A stretch of 64,000 nucleotides of DNA from Paguma larvata (GCA_030068075.1 CM057825.1:124717239-124781238), one strand, 5' to 3'; shown: positions 12,900 through 28,034, counted from the first letter of the stretch. The notes: generated from the sequence alone by a model not told the origin. Numbers and translations: made by a program.

Positions 12900-13385
12900 G
12901 TCCTTCACCGCACCTTTCCCCATTTGACCCTGTGCGTCTCCTTGCACCAAGGAGACGGTCTAGTTCTCCGTCCTGAATCTGCTTTGGCCAGCAGGGTGTG
13001 GTAGGAGGGGTGTCGTGCCAGTTCTGGGCCAGAGCCTCCAGAAGCCTCGTACATTCTGACTTGCTGTTCTTGCGCTTTTGGGACTGCCGCGCGAGCGCGC
13101 CTGAGCTCGCCTGCCGGGGGCTGAGGCACGTAGAACTAGAAGAGCAGAGGCAGCCCCGTCGTCCTAGCTGAAGCCGTCCGAGGCCTGCTGACAGCTCTCG
13201 GCGAGGAACAAGAGAGCCCCACTCCGCCCTGCAGCTGGCTGCAGTGCAGGAGAGACACCGGCTAAGACCCGGAAAACTGCCCAGCTGACCCACAGACTTG
13301 AGTGCTGTGTCAGTGCCGATCACTTCAAAACACTGATTTGGGACTGACTTGTTACACGGCCTCACCGCAATAGCTACTCTGTCCG
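12900..13385 (+). mobile_element. MLT-like solo LTR (ERVL-MaLR)
   Basis: The segment follows the layout of an MLT-type LTR: 'ggccagcagggtgtggtaggagg', 'gtgccagttctgggcc', 'cctccagaagcctcg', then 'gccgaccc'-like and 'cacagacttgagtg' blocks near 13290. Only LTR sequence is seen, with no internal viral genes. Subfamily not assigned. It explains a long open frame on the minus strand. Confidence 0.5.
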
Positions 13386-13608
13386 TGTTCGTTCTGCCAG
13401 GTGAGTGGGGTCCCCGAAGGTGGACGGAAAGTAGGAGAGCTTGTCATGGGAGCCAAGGGGAGAAAGTGGTTCCGGAAGGGAGTGGTCAGGGGTACTGGGT
13501 GCTGCTGAGGGGTCGAGTAAATGAGCCACGGTCGAGCCCTCTAGAAATCCAGGAGTTAGTCTTGGATTGCTTGCCTTCCCTCACCTTCCATCAAGAAATC
13601 CCGTTTTT

Positions 13609-13796
13609 GGGGTGCCTGGGTGGCTCAGTGGGTTAAGGGTCCGACTTCAGCTCGGGTCATGACTTCACGGTTCGTGAGTTCGAACCCCACGTCAGGCTCA
13701 GGGCCTGGAGCCTGCTTCAGATTCCGTGTCTCTCTCTTTCTGCCCCTCCCCCATTCACACTCAGTCTATCTCAAAAATAAACATTAAAAAAAAAAA
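13609..13796 (+). mobile_element. CAN SINE
   Basis: It starts ggggtgcctgggtggctcag, carries the B-box-like gttcgaaccccac, 'gcctggagcctgcttcagattc', a CT tract and 'ctcaaaaataaacattaaaa' with a poly(A) tail. Well preserved. Confidence 0.95.
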
Positions 13797-15656
13797 CAAC
13801 TAAGGTAGTTTTAATTAGGTACAATACAATATGCAAGACGCAATACGCTGTAACCCAAAGGGGGCCACCGAGGCATCCCGTTTGGCCCAAAGGTGTTTTT
13901 CTTCTTATTTAAATAAGGTGGGCATTGAAAAAAATTAGATTCACACAAAAATCTGGGTTTCTAATTTCTCTTGAAAAATCAGGACTCTGGTTGGCAACTT
14001 CCAGTCTCCACTTCCCAGAGGGCAAGAATGGGCGGCAGCTCAGTCCCAGGGCCCACGGGTGCTCCCGACTGGCGCGGCCGGCCCGCCCCGCCCCGCAGGG
14101 GCTGGCAATGACCGACACCTGCTGTCTGTCTGGCCCCGGAGAGCATTTGGATTTGAGCGCCTCCATGACAGTACTGACATCTTTCTCTCTGGACGGTGGC
14201 TCGAAAGCAGACTTTTATTTATCTATTTATTTTTTGTTCTCTCAAGTTGCCTTTTCAAAAATTTCTGCAATGAACATGTGTCATTTTATAACGAGAGGAA
14301 AAAAAAATCAATGAACATTACTTTTATGAAAGGTTACACTATAGCCTGGAAGGGCAATTTGCATGAAATGCCCGGAGGAAATGAGACTCCTGAAACACAG
14401 TTTTCACTTGCTGTTTCCCCAGACGCCCCACAGGCAGGAATCCACCCCCTTCTGCCTTTTGGGATAAGGGTCCTTTGTCCTGACTGATTTGCAGGCGCAG
14501 GAATACATCCGCTTTGCCCGCAGCAAGGCACAGTGGTTCTATTATGATAAAAAATGAGGTAGAAGCCAAAGGATTCTAGGCCCAAGGCGACTTGGTGGCT
14601 TGTTGAATCCCCAAACAGATACCAGGAGAATATTTCAACAACCCTAAATAAATTGGGGGTGTCTTCTGGAATCTCATATAAGGTCATTTACCTTCTAAAT
14701 TCCATCAAGTCTGGGACTAACACTATTCTTGAGCAACATCTGCCTCCCCAGAGTCAGGCACCACGTCACCAGAGGGATGCCTGCGGTGGCTGTGCAGCCG
14801 AGGGTCCCGTCCCAAGCTAGCAGGAGGGGAAAGACACCGGTGATGACCTTGACCTGAGGCACCGCAGCTACCAGCAGTGGGAGTGTTGGAGGCAAGTCTG
14901 AGCTACTGTCAGCTTGGGAGAGGGGGGAGTGGGGCTCTCGGGGGAGCCCCTGATGAGCTTCGCTGAGGCCTGGAGCTGATCTTCAAAGACTGGGGGAGGG
15001 CGGGCTGCAGAGCGAACGGGGAGGCGCCGAGCATGGGGACACACAGAGAGCCAGGGAGCGTGCGGCTCCCACACCGGGCTCACCGTTGACGGCTTTTGGC
15101 AGCTTCATGGTAATGGCAGCTGAGATACCAACAGTGACACGCGTACTTACTGAGCGCTTAGCACGGACGACACTAAAATTGGGGGTAATAACAGTGATAC
15201 GCAGCTCAGGAGGCAGTGTTTCGAGATGATCTCCGGTAGCACTCACGCCGCCTTACTGCTATTACGTGCATCTTACAGAGGAGGAAACGGAGGCAGAGAG
15301 ATGAATGACTTGTCCAAGGTCAAGAGGTACAAAGTGCAGTCCTGGGCTCCCAACCCAGGCCGATCTCCCTTCAAACTCAATCAGAATTCGCAGGGACAGG
15401 AAACTTGGAATCTGAGGCCAGGAGGAGAGAACGGAACTGCCTGCTGCAGCCCGGCTGGCTCTGCACCAGGAATGGGCCGACGCTCCCGTGTCTGCAGGCT
15501 TTTAGGGAACCAAACAGTTCCTCTTTCTTCTCTTCTTTGCTCCCCAGAAGAGGGAAGAGCGGGGCAAGGAGGGACACCAGGGGACCCCTCAGTGTAGACA
15601 GACCGTTGTTCCGGAAAAAAAAATGTTTTCTCTTTGTAGTTAAGAGAGGGAGGTGA

Positions 15657-15887
15657 GGGGCGCCTGGGTGCCTCAGTCGGTTGAGCGTCCGACTTCAGCT
15701 CAGGTCATGATCTCACAGTCCGTGAGTTCGAGCCCCGTGTCGGACTCTGTGCGGACAGCTCAGAGCCTGGAGCCTGCTTCTAATTCTGTGCCCCTCCCCC
15801 ACTCAGGCTCTGTCTCTCTGCCCCTCCCCCACTCATGCTCTGTCTCTGTCTCAAAAATAATAAACATTAAAAAAAATTTAAAAAAAA
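15657..15887 (+). mobile_element. CAN SINE with 14-bp target-site duplication
   Basis: Typical CAN SINE (gggcgcctgggtgcctcagt ... cagagcctggagcctgcttc ... tctcaaaaataataaac). Flanking duplications of aagagagggaggtg lie at 15642-15655 and 15888-15901 with no mismatch, so the insertion is recent. The 'tctgcccctcccccactca' block is present twice inside. Confidence 0.95.
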
Positions 15888-15939
15888 AAGAGAGGGAGGT
15901 GGGATGAGGAGGAGAGCGGGGAAGAAGCGAGAGAGGGAG

Positions 15940-16200
15940 AGTGATCAGAAGCACTTCTGGGAATCCATCCTAAGGAAATCATCAGAAAAGAGAAGGGAAA
16001 AAAAAGAGGCTTTCTGCACAAGGATAGTCCTCAGAACATTATTTCCGATGGTCCGTTGCCGCCAGCGCAACAGGAAAGGGCTGGATTGGGCAAACTCAGG
16101 AATTCCTACTCAGTGGAATCCTTGCAGGCATTACAGAGGCTCATTGTCGTTAGAGAGACGGCAGAGGGAAAAGGGGGCGAATATTAAAACGCCAAATGAA
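15940..16200 (+). mobile_element. Ancient L1 fragment
   Basis: It contains 'gggaatccatcctaaggaaatcatc', the older L1 counterpart of the ORF2-end region, and further on 'actcagtggaatccttgcaggcatt'. No open frame remains; coordinates are approximate. Confidence 0.5.
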
Positions 16201-16904
16201 AACAAGAGCAGGACTCCCAACTCTTGGTGCTGTCACGTTAGCGTCTGCAGAGGGCGCTGCCGGGAGGGAAGGAGAGGCCAGCAAAACAGACCGGGGCTGG
16301 AGGGCTTCGGGGAGGCGGCGGAGGGGGCCGCGGTGAACCATCTTCCTGCCTTCCCCTCTTCTCTCCATATGTTCTAGAATCAACTGGTGCTTGCTAGGGG
16401 TGGGTGAGATGACGCTAAGGGGTGCCTGGACGTCTGAAACAACAGTCCTGCATTTTAAGGACGCTTCTGGTTCTATTTTTAGCTGTGCCAGCGACAGTAT
16501 GGTTATGTTTTAAAGAGGAGTCTTTATTTTTCAGAGAGACGTATTAAAATGTGTATAGCTCAAACGATAGATAGGACGTGTGGGATTTTGCTGCAAACTA
16601 TCTGGGAGGAGGGGTTAGTGGGCCAAGAGGGAAAGGCGCTTTGGCCCCGAGCTAGAACCTGCTGGAACTGGGCGATGGGAGCAAGGGGTCGTGCTCTTCT
16701 ATTTCATATATACTTGACATTTCCTGGAATAAAAAGTAAAAAAAAATAGGCTCTGTATTTTCATGGTTACCTTCCACCTAAGACAAACGCCACTATATAC
16801 CGTGGTGACCTAAGGCCTCCCTGTAAGATACACGTACTTAGCATCAACAGGAACGCGCTGCGAGGGAATAATCAGGGAAACAGGAGACTTGGTGTCATGA
16901 AGAA

Positions 16905-17487
<583 letters not shown>

Positions 17488-17853
17488 TCACCTCTGTCCC
17501 CAGTTTCCCCATCTGTAAAGTGGAGATCCTGAGACGCTGTTAGGACCCAATGAGTTAATGTCTGGGGGGCATTTAAAGCAAGGATGGGCACGGAGTGAGC
17601 ATCATTTAAATGTCTGTGAAATAAATTACGTCCTCGATGTTTATAGCTGAGATGGATCTCGGGAATCATCTAGCTGGAGGTCTAGGGTAAATACAGCCTG
17701 CAGAGAGATTTTAGTTGTCCGGCGGAGTGTTTTAAAATTGAATTAGCTGGCAATATTTAAAAAGTACAAGAGTTCACAGAAACTACTTTTAGCTTTCCTT
17801 TACACAGAAAGAGATCTGGCAGCACCCAGGCCCGTGTTCCTCCCGGGAAGGCA

Positions 17854-18048
17854 GGGGGCGCCTGGGCGGCTCAGTCGGGGGAGCGTCCGACTCTTGATTT
17901 CGGCCCAGGGCATGATCCCAGGGTCGTGGGATTGAGCCCTGCGTCAGGCTCTGCGCTGAGCGTGGAGCCTGCTTGGGATTCTCCCTCTCCCTCTGCCCCT
18001 CTCCCCTGCTTGCATATTCTAAAATTTAAAAAAAGTACAATAAAAAAG
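17854..18048 (+). mobile_element. CAN SINE, older subtype
   Basis: It has the CAN head gggggcgcctgggcggctca but the longer 'cgactcttgatttcggcc' and the shorter 'gcctgcttgggattctccctctc' body, with a degenerate A-rich tail. This matches an older carnivore subtype than the other copies. Confidence 0.85.
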
Positions 18049-18304
18049 CTGAAAAGCAGCTGTCCCCTTAGATGGGCATGGACTGTTCAGCCCGTTCTAG
18101 TCTCCACACTCCCTGTTGCCTCCCGGGCACTGCGGCTCATTTACAGACTCCCAGGGAGCTCCCAGACGTACTGATGAGAACAGTCTCTGGGAGTGAGGCA
18201 TAGGAATCTACCTTCTTAACAGGTTTTCGGGGTGATTCTTTTATAAGACTCCAGGATGACGCACAGGATGCCTGAGTGGACTGCATACCACAGCCAATTG
18301 AACA

Positions 18305-18425
18305 ATTTTAAAAAATTAGATTCTGTGGTCGGCCCCCAGGCCTACAGAGTCAGCATCGCTGGAGAGGACGTTTAGGAATCTGGAGGCACCAAAGCTTTCC
18401 CGGTGCTCATGATGCGGCGTTCGAA
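18305..18425 (+). mobile_element. MER5A-like fragment
   Basis: The fragment carries 'ttagattctgtggtcggcccccag', 'acagagtcagcatc', 'gtttaggaatctgg' and the matching end, resembling MER5A (hAT-Charlie). Heavily mutated. Confidence 0.5.
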
Positions 18426-18607
18426 GACCACTTACGTAACGCAAGTCTGCAAGGAAACGGAGGCCCAGAGAGAGAGAGGGACTTATCTAGAGCCACACAG
18501 CAAGATAATGGCAAAGCCAGGATGAGGACCCAGGCTGGAGGATAAAGAAGTAAAATGCTGAGCACCTGCGATCTATACCAGGTCGTATACTAATATCCGG
18601 GCGGGAT

Positions 18608-18795
18608 CGACAAAGGGCCACGTGGTAAACATTTCCAGCTTTGCAACTACTCAGCGCTTCTGCGGTGCGAAGGCAGCCACACAGTGAAGGCGGCCGCGGT
18701 ACATAAATGGGCGCGGCTGTTTTCCAAAAAAACTTATTTACGAAAGCAGGCGGCGGGCTGGATTTAGCGCAGGGGGTGTAATTTGGGGACCCCGG
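18608..18795 (+). mobile_element. MER58-like element, second copy
   Basis: Shares 'aaagggcca', 'tttgcaactactcagc', 'tgcgaaggcagcca', 'aaatgggcgcggctg' and 'caggcggcgggctggattt' with the 4140-4330 element. Confidence 0.65.
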
Positions 18796-18924
18796 TCTAG
18801 GACTATGGAAACAATTAAAACCCAGCCCTCCCTGGAAGGGCTACTGGTCAGGTGTTATGACTGACCTCAAGCTGGGCCTGGCACTGTTTTCACTGCAGTG
18901 GATTAACGGTACCAGTGACCCTAA

Positions 18925-19135
18925 AAAACACTGAGCACATGCCATGCGCAGAACCCTGCGTTCATGTCACCACCTCGAATCCTCGACTTTGCGAAGCAGG
19001 CATGAGGACTTTCATCTGACACAGAAGGAAACGGCTCAGAGAGGGGACGTGATTTATACAAATTCACATGGCCCCGGGATTCAAACCCACATCTGAGGAC
19101 TCTCAAACCCAAGCTTCATCCACTGCACCACCCCA
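18925..19135 (-). repeat. MIR SINE
   Basis: Antisense MIR: 'aggaaacggctcagagaggggacg' followed by a diverged 'ggattcaaacccacatctg' at its core. Moderately preserved. Confidence 0.65.
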
Positions 19136-19319
19136 GGACTGAGCTGCTGGGTAAACCCGAAGCCCCCGACAACAAACATCCTTGGTATTATTCTGAATAT
19201 CCCCTCGCTTCTCTGCCTCATGAACCCCGTGGTGGTTCGTGGAGAGTGTTTAATAATATTTTCACCCTCCCTGGGTGGGGGGTGTCAGGTCAGTCACCTT
19301 ACAGTAATGCTGAAAAGAG

Positions 19320-19465
19320 ACCCCTTGGGGTCAAACCCTTAGTCGGCTACTTCCTACCTATATATGTCTTTAGACAAATCGCCCAGGGCCTAAGCTTTCT
19401 CATCCATAAAGTGGGTATAATAATATACGTACTTAGCACAGAGTCTGACACACAGTGTTAGCTGC
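19320..19465 (+). repeat. MIR SINE
   Basis: The core 'ttctcatccataaagtgggtataataat' and the tail 'gtgttagctgcc' are recognisable; old. Confidence 0.6.
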
Positions 19466-21039
19466 CAGGATTATGTGACTATGGTGACTGCCCCCCGGAG
19501 CCCGCCGCGAGGGGCTTCTAAGTCTCCGTGTTCTCGAGGCAGAGAATGGACTCAAGAGGCCTCCCTCCCTGCGCGTGATTCTTTATTCACAGCTGTATCT
19601 TCTAAAAGGGCACGTTTCTATATTTATCACTCTTCTTTGAACAAGAACTCTGAGTTCCTTACAGGCAGCAGTTTCTCAGAGTCTAGATGCTGGGGGGATA
19701 TTCTTGATCTCTTGTTGACTGTGAAAGGAATAGCTCTGAGCACGTGCGAGGTCTCTGTGTTAGCTCGTCTTCACCAGAGACCGCGATGTTCCTGCGGGGC
19801 CGGCCGGGGCTGGAACGCAAACGCCGCCACCGGGGGCGGCGCTCCCACGAACCGCCGTGGCCACTTGCTCTAAGTGATGAAGGTCCTTTGCATCTAGGGA
19901 AGCAGCTGGTCCTCTACGCAAGCGGGATTCTTTCTTTTTTTTTTTTTGGTTTCCTTTTGAATAGGCCAGTTATTTCCCCTGCAGCCCTCTTTCTGCTCAG
20001 TAGATCCTTTCTGCATGGACAAAGCAGTGAAATGTCACCCACGTTCATACCTAAATTAAGATGGGTTTGAGGTCCCCGGGTACCTCTTAATCTGCCACCA
20101 AAAACAGACCTAAAAAGATACTTATTGTAGCAACCGCTGACAGAGGTGAAAGCTGTTAGGTTGTCACCTTGAGGGAATTCGAATAATGAGATGAAACCCT
20201 CTGTGTGTTCTGCTCCTGCGTGGATGCGAAAATGGCGGCAGCGGGGTCTGGCGGAAAAGGCCCGGGTCTGCAACTGGGAGCACCTGGGAGGGCCTCCAGG
20301 CCTGCCACTCCACTCTGTGTCCGTGGACCAGAGAGTTAGCCCCTCTGTGCCTCAGTTTCCCCACTTGCACAACGGAGGTGCTGCCTACTGCAGGGAAGCA
20401 GAACCTGACCCAGGCCAGCTGGAGCAGCAGGCATCCCATACGTCTAACAGCTCCCTGGTGATGCTGATGCCCGTGGTCTCTGGACCCCATGCTGAGGAGC
20501 CTAAGGGACTGGAAGCTCCATTCAGGTGGCCCGTGTCCTCCCGCGGATGGTTCTGTTACGTGCCAGAGGGAGCCTGTGGGGGTGCCTGACCTGGGTTACC
20601 CACCGGCACGCCCTCTGCGTTAGTGGTTGGGGAAGAAGCATACGGCCTCCACGTGGTGGCTCTAGTGACCTAAACTCCACAGCATTCTGCTCGCACTCTC
20701 AGCAGCAGGGCCCAGGGCATGGTGAAGGGGGCGAGGAGAGAGTGGGACGGCCACTCACGCAGGACGGCAAAAGGCTGCCATCCTGAAGAGGTCTGGGGGC
20801 CGAGCGTCCTTGGGGCTCACGGAAGCAGACGGAGCACTCACGCCCCCTGCCTCTGCTCTCCCCAGAACCGAGGGTTGCTGGGCCGTGCCGAGACACTGTG
20901 ACGGCGACTAACGCTTCTGCCTCTTCTGACTTGTTCGGGTTCACAGAGCATGGTGTTTCCCAAACCTGAGGGCTCAACAGGACTTTCCAGAGTGTGACAC
21001 CTGGAAATCAACATTCCCGGACTTCCACAGAGACCAGGG

Positions 21040-21245
21040 ATCCTCAGGCTGGGGCGAGATTGCCCCCCGAGGACATCTGGCGATGTCTGGACGTTTCTGG
21101 TTTTCACAACTGGAGTGTGTGGCTAGATCTAGTGGCTGGAGCCCAGGGATTTGGCCTCACACCCAACAATACACGGGACAGTCCCCCACGACAGAGGACT
21201 CTCCAGCTACTGTGTTCGTAGGACTGAGGTTCAGAAACTCTGCCC
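21040..21245 (+). mobile_element. hAT-type MITE
   Basis: The blocks 'ttgccccccgaggacatctgg', 'gatgtctggacg', 'gacagtcccccacgacagag' and the end 'gaggttcagaaactctg' identify a common mammalian non-autonomous DNA transposon. The family name is not assigned. Confidence 0.6.
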
Positions 21246-21423
21246 TGGGCCACTCAACTTTGAAATGTATGTTTGTTGAGTATTTTAGGAGATTCTAATT
21301 GAAAGGCAGGACAGAGAAACAGATTTGGAAACATACACTGGCCTTTGGGATCTTGAGTTTTTGTTTTTATCTTTCTATGCCTCAGTTTCTCTATCTCCAA
21401 AATAAAATAATAATAATATCTCA

Positions 21424-22223
<800 letters not shown>

Positions 22224-22841
22224 TCAGGCTACACGGATGTTTTATCCAAGGGGCTTCGGTCTGTTTGCAAGTCTAATGCTCTGAGGGTTTCCCTAAACTG
22301 TCTTTCCCCAGCACTCTACAATCTGATTGCAAGACGTTTCGTATCATTCGAGACATCTTCTGTCTGCCCGGCAGAAAGGAAAAGTCCCTCAGGTTATGTC
22401 AACAAACACATGGGAACCAGAGGAAGCGTGGTGACAGTTTTCCAGAAAACCTTGGGCCAAAAGGGCTCATGTTTTGTTAACTAGTTGGATCTGAAACCAA
22501 AAGGATTCCTCACTGAGATATCTAGACAACAAGGACTGATGCTCTGGAATTTCAACCCTCGGTAAAGGAAGGCAGATTCATGGATGTATCAGTCCCCGGG
22601 GTGGGGGTGCGGGGGGAGGGCTGAAAGGTGCCCCAGGCACCCCTCCTGCCGCAGCCACAGGGGTGTGGCTACAACGCAGGGAAAGGGAAAGGCGGGGCAG
22701 GGCTGCTCGCTGTCCATGGTGCTGAACCAGGCTCCATTGGTTTCTCCTAATCCTAAGACTCATGGCCAACCTCTCCTAGGAATCTGAGAAGGAAGCAATG
22801 CTGAGAGTGAAGAAAGAGACCAGACAGAAGGGGTGGGGGGT

Positions 22842-22850
22842 GGAGAGGGA

Positions 22851-22888
<38 letters not shown>

Positions 22889-22940
22889 GAGAGACAGAGA
22901 GAGAGAGAGAGAGGGAGAGGGAGAGGGAGAGAGAGAGACA
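22842..22940. repeat. (GA)n-rich microsatellite
   Basis: About 100 bp of GA dinucleotide with GGGA and ACA interruptions. Purine-only, probably length-variable, and able to form triplex or H-DNA. Confidence 0.95.
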
Positions 22941-23976
22941 GACTGACTTCTATTTGGACACTGTTTTATAACAACCCCAGATACCAGGCAGATACATTCT
23001 CCCTGCTCTCTGCTCCCTACGGGAAGCTGTTGGGGGCTACACATCTACCTCTAACAAATTTATAGCACAACCTTTAGATTGACTCTAAACTGGTTTCCTA
23101 GAGGTGGTCTGGGAGAAGGGAGGGCAAGGCATGGATGCTGGAGTGTTAAGTGTCTGTGTGTGCTGGGGCGGGGTTGAGACAGACTGAGACAGCATCAGGA
23201 TGGGTGTCTTGATTAAAACCAGAGCCCCCAAACAGTTCCTTCTCAATGGGAGGATGGGCAAAACGAGGCTCCACCCACCACCTCCAGCTGCCCTTCCCTG
23301 TGCTGCTAAATGACATATGCCTGTGAACCTGGATTTTAAGCTTAAATTGTCTGCAAGCCCACAGAGGCACATATTCTCCATCAAGCAGTGGGAGAAGTTC
23401 CCAATTACCAATTGCCCTGTGTCCTTTCATAATGATACAGAAATTCCCCGAAGATAATGGATGAGGAGGTTATCGACATTGAGAGAAAAGGTGATTTTCA
23501 CTGAAATAGGATTAAAAGCGATTACCTAATGTGTGTGCAGAATAGGAAAACCCGGCCCAGAGATGACGAGCCCATCGTCCCTCTGGAGTGACGTGGGCAG
23601 TCAACCCTACCAGCTTGGCATTGCTCCAGATGCTGGTGTGGGATGTGGAAACCATCAAATGAGATACATTATCTTGTCTGGCCCAGACACACAGCCTGAG
23701 CCTGCGGCACAGCCAGGAAGAAAAGGTAGGCCTCACGGGTGGTGTCATGGGCTCAACAGAAGCGGACCCAGCTCTGGAGTTTCCTGAAGTCAGAAATTAG
23801 GATGAAACGGAACTGGAGGTCAGGGTGCTGAATCGAGAACCCCGCGGTCCAGGTCGGATAAGAAGGCTGCTAGCCTGTCAGTGGCCACATTTCAGATCTG
23901 GGTACCCCCTCCCCGCGATTTCCAGATGGACCTGGGGCTGGTTCAGAACGGCCTGCAATCTGACACAACTGAGCTT

Positions 23977-24341
23977 CTGAAATAGACTGCATGTTTGTGT
24001 CTCCTCTAAAATGCGTAGGTTGAAGTCCTGGCCCTGCAATGTGATGGTGTGAGGAAGTCAGGGCCTTTGGAGGTGATTCGGTCAGGAGGGTGGAGCCCTC
24101 AGGAATGCTATTAGTGCCCTGATAAAAGGGACCCCAGAGAGCTCCCTTGTCCCTTCTGGGATCGAGGACAACAAAAACTGTCAGCATGTACTCTGCAACC
24201 CAGAAGAGGGCCCTCGCTAGAACCTGACCATCCCGACACCCCGATCTCAGACTTCCAGCCTCCAGAACTGTGACAAGTACATTTGTGTGTAAAAGTCAGC
24301 TGGTCTGTTGTGTTTTGTTACAGCAGTCTGAACTAAGACGC
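23977..24341 (+). mobile_element. MaLR-like LTR
   Basis: The LTR pattern is clear: 'gtttgtgtctcctctaaaatgc', 'aatgtgatggtgtgag', 'ggcctttggaggtgattcgg', 'ccctgataaaagggaccc', 'agcctccagaactgtg' and a terminal 'aactaagac'. It has no internal coding sequence. The assignment to the ERVL-MaLR group is likely, the subfamily uncertain. Confidence 0.6.
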
Positions 24342-25152
24342 CTTCCCCCCGCTGAGGTCTGAAAAGTGGTGACAGGCTCCCTGGAGCTTTCCAAATGCTC
24401 TGAGAAGCCACGAGGAAATGCTGAGTCCCAGCAGCTGCCAATGCGGAGGCTGGTGCAGGTCCAGCAGGAGCCCTGGCTCTCTGTCTTTGAGATCACTGGA
24501 ATTTCCATTGTGACTGATGAGGCCAACACTAATGTCTGTCAGGAAATGATAAAAAAAAAAAAAACCCTCAAAATTAGAAAAGGGATTCTGGATTCTTCAT
24601 GTTGAAAAAGTGGTTATCACAGGATTGGTGACTATAGAAGATCTGTCGAAAGTTGACGTGGGCGTGTCCTGAAAGAGCCAGCATATACAGTTGTATGGGG
24701 TACACACTGCACAACCCTAGTGGGACACCATCAACACTGTAGATCTGATGAGAGATTTCTATTTTTTTTATATAAAAGTTTTCTAGAGAACGGCAGTGAA
24801 GGGTCTTATTGTATCAGATTCAGTAATCTGTGACGACTTTATGACCAATGGGAGCCAAGTGTCTTAAAGGACTGCCTTTCCCACTTTGTACAAATATCCT
24901 ATGTGAACTGGGGGTGGCAGTGTCGTGTGTCTGTCTATTCCATACACCCTCCAAGCAGACTGGAGGGGGACGGGGGACGGCTATGACAGCAAGGACCCTG
25001 GTGGCCGATGCAGTTCTCCGTCTTCATCTGCATGTTTGCAGGACGATGTATTGGACCCAGCACTGCTTTGCAAAACCTTCAGCAAAAATTCGGCATCCGC
25101 TTTGCTCCAAAGGCTAGAGCTGGCTCTTGCCTCGCTCAGGAACTTTTTCCTA

Positions 25153-25695
<543 letters not shown>

Positions 25696-25734
25696 TACTG
25701 TGTGTCAAGTACTGAGCCAGGGGCTCTGTGTAGT

Positions 25735-25880
25735 TTGCCACTTGATCTACACAAGCGAGACAGGTCACTGTGTCCCCATGAGGCAAGCACGGTCATGCCC
25801 ATTTTACGGGTGAGGACCCTGAAGCTTAGAAGGTTTAGGGGGCTTGCCCCACACAAGAAGCCGGTGACGGTCATCTGTTA
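25735..25880 (-). repeat. MIR SINE
   Basis: 'cccattttacgggtgaggaccctgaagcttagaaggttt' is the antisense MIR core. Old. Confidence 0.65.
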
Positions 25881-26419
25881 AACCCACCTCCTCCTAACAC
25901 AGCTTCTGAAATCACCTTTTCATGCCCGAAATGCCTTGGCACTTTGGTGAATACAGCCTAGATGCTCATCTTGGAATAATGCTCTTAAAGGAGACCTCAA
26001 GATATGGAGTATTAAAAAGTATTAAAAAACCCCCCCAAAGTTATGATGTAATCTGCATGCTTTTAGATTCAAAAGCATTAAATATAGGATTACAAAATAT
26101 TTTTTGCAACACCAGATTTATGTGTTTCTTTGCTAACACATGAGATAACGAGATCTTGCGGCGGGCCTAATAACTACTGTAATTTTGCAGAAGAGGGGAG
26201 CCTAAATGATACTTAGAGGTATACGCATCAACCACAACGTGATATGAAAATACGTGCGTCCGGACAGTTACTGCTAATACTGTTGGCGTTTGTTACCTCC
26301 ATTTAGCTGGATTTCAATTAGAGTTTAGTGACAATAAAGACCCCTTTCTTCCCAGCCGAAGGTATGGGACCCCTGAATTCTATCCGTGAACCCCGATTAA
26401 GAACTCCTGCTCTGGAGTG

Positions 26420-26458
26420 TATATATATGTGTATGTATATATATATATATATATATCT
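26420..26458. repeat. (TA)n/(TATG)n microsatellite
   Basis: The run tatatatgtgtatgtatatatat continues through TA dinucleotides into tctat. Confidence 0.9.
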
Positions 26459-26744
26459 ATTTGGGGTTTGCGAGGCGGGCAGAGCAGAATTGGCACTTCC
26501 TGTTTTGTAGATGCAGAGGCCAAAGATCAAAGAAAGAGCTAGTAAAATGGTTGTGTCAGGAAGGTGGGCCCAACTTGAACCAAGCCTTCTGGCGTGAACC
26601 CTCAGTTCTTGGCAGTGGGAGTCCCACCCCGGCTACGTGCCAGGTGCTGTGCTGGCCTGGTGTGGGGAAGGGAGAGGGAAGGCTGCTGTTGTTTCTAAGG
26701 GTGCTGACACTGGGACCTGTAGTCTAGATGTCTCCTGATCCAGG

Positions 26745-27110
26745 GCCCTGGCCACAGCTCATACACTATAAAATCAGCCTTTTTCAAGTGTGCAATTCAC
26801 TGGCATTAGTACATCTACCATGCTGTGCAACTGTCACCTACGTAGTCTCAAAATATTTAAGCACCCCCAAAGGACACCCTATACCCATAAGTAGTCGCTC
26901 CCTGTCTACCTTCCTTCTAATCCCTGGCAACTACCAATCTGCTTTCTTTATCTATGGATTTACCTACTCGGGACATCTCATACAGATTCAATCATACAAT
27001 ATGCGGCCTGTTTGGGTCTGGCTTCCTCTACCAAGAATAATGTTTTCAAGGCTTCGTCCTGTATTTCTGCCTACCTGGCATCCACTCCTCATTTTTCTGG
27101 GAACCACACC
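26745..27110 (-). mobile_element. Old L1 (L1M) fragment
   Basis: The blocks 'ttcaagtgtgcaattcactggcatta', 'ccctggcaactaccaatctgc', 'atggatttacctactcggga' and 'attcaatcatacaatat' are antisense of an old L1 3' region. A second copy of this type lies at 44840-45260. Confidence 0.65.
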
Positions 27111-28034
27111 TTGATTCTACTTTGGACACCCACCTCTCTTCAACTCTCAGTTAACTTGGGTTTGCGCCCCACCCCCAGCACCAGGCGGTGGTGACATGAC
27201 CCAGGCCGGTCAGTCAGAGTATCCCATCTGCCCGGCTGCCGTAACTGGTTCAAGGACGGGTGAGGAACTCAAGCTATGTCTGAGATGGGGCCCCGGAGTT
27301 TTGCTCAATCTACCAAGAAGGAGGGCTCTCCTATGGCATTTTCAGCGAGAGAGGGACCGTCTTGATGACTATGCTTGAGACCCTGGATCTCACTGTGCCT
27401 GACTCACTCCCAACTCCTCAGTAATGTGCTTAGGGCATTTTGAAACGGGATTCTGTCATCTGCCCTTGAAAAAGTCTTAATACAATCGTCTCAGTCCCTC
27501 GAGAAAGCAGGGAGCCATGGATGTGGCACCTAAGTACCCCTCTTCCACTAAGCCAGTCTGCACCCACCATCATGTGTCCAGAGGCCTTTGCACCTCCAGG
27601 GCAGGCCTCATCACTGTCTTCAGATAAGAGGTACCAGTCTCCCATCGGGTCGACGCTGTTCTCATTACAAATGACCTTGAATTCCCCCTTTCTGCTTTAT
27701 TCACACAGTTCCTAGGACAGTGGAAGGTAGTGACTCAGGAAAGGTCTATCGTGATGCCCAGACTTCAGGGTATAAAAGCTGGAGATAGTTCCAATGTGCT
27801 GGACACGCTGAATTCTACAAAGAACCCTCCCAGGGGGCCTCCCCAAGTCCACTAGTGTCCCCTGGAGGGAAGTGTGTGGAACCTCACTAAGAGATCCATG
27901 TTCCCAGTACTTTCTTCCGCATAAGGAGAGGACCTGCTGTAGACGTTGGTCACTCCTTGAGCATCAGGATGTCATCCACTGAATTCTTAACAAAACTGAT
28001 GACAGTGTAATAAACATGTTGGTGACTTCATTCT

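Noticed and set aside
12514..13365. 283-residue open frame on the minus strand, the longest outside the XYLT1 exon 11 frame
   Set aside because: It is covered mostly by a hAT-type fragment and an MLT-like LTR; the translation has no recognisable domain and the GC content favours long open frames.
22842..22940. GA-rich tract considered as a polypurine regulatory element
   Set aside because: It is a simple microsatellite; nothing beyond repeat structure supports function.
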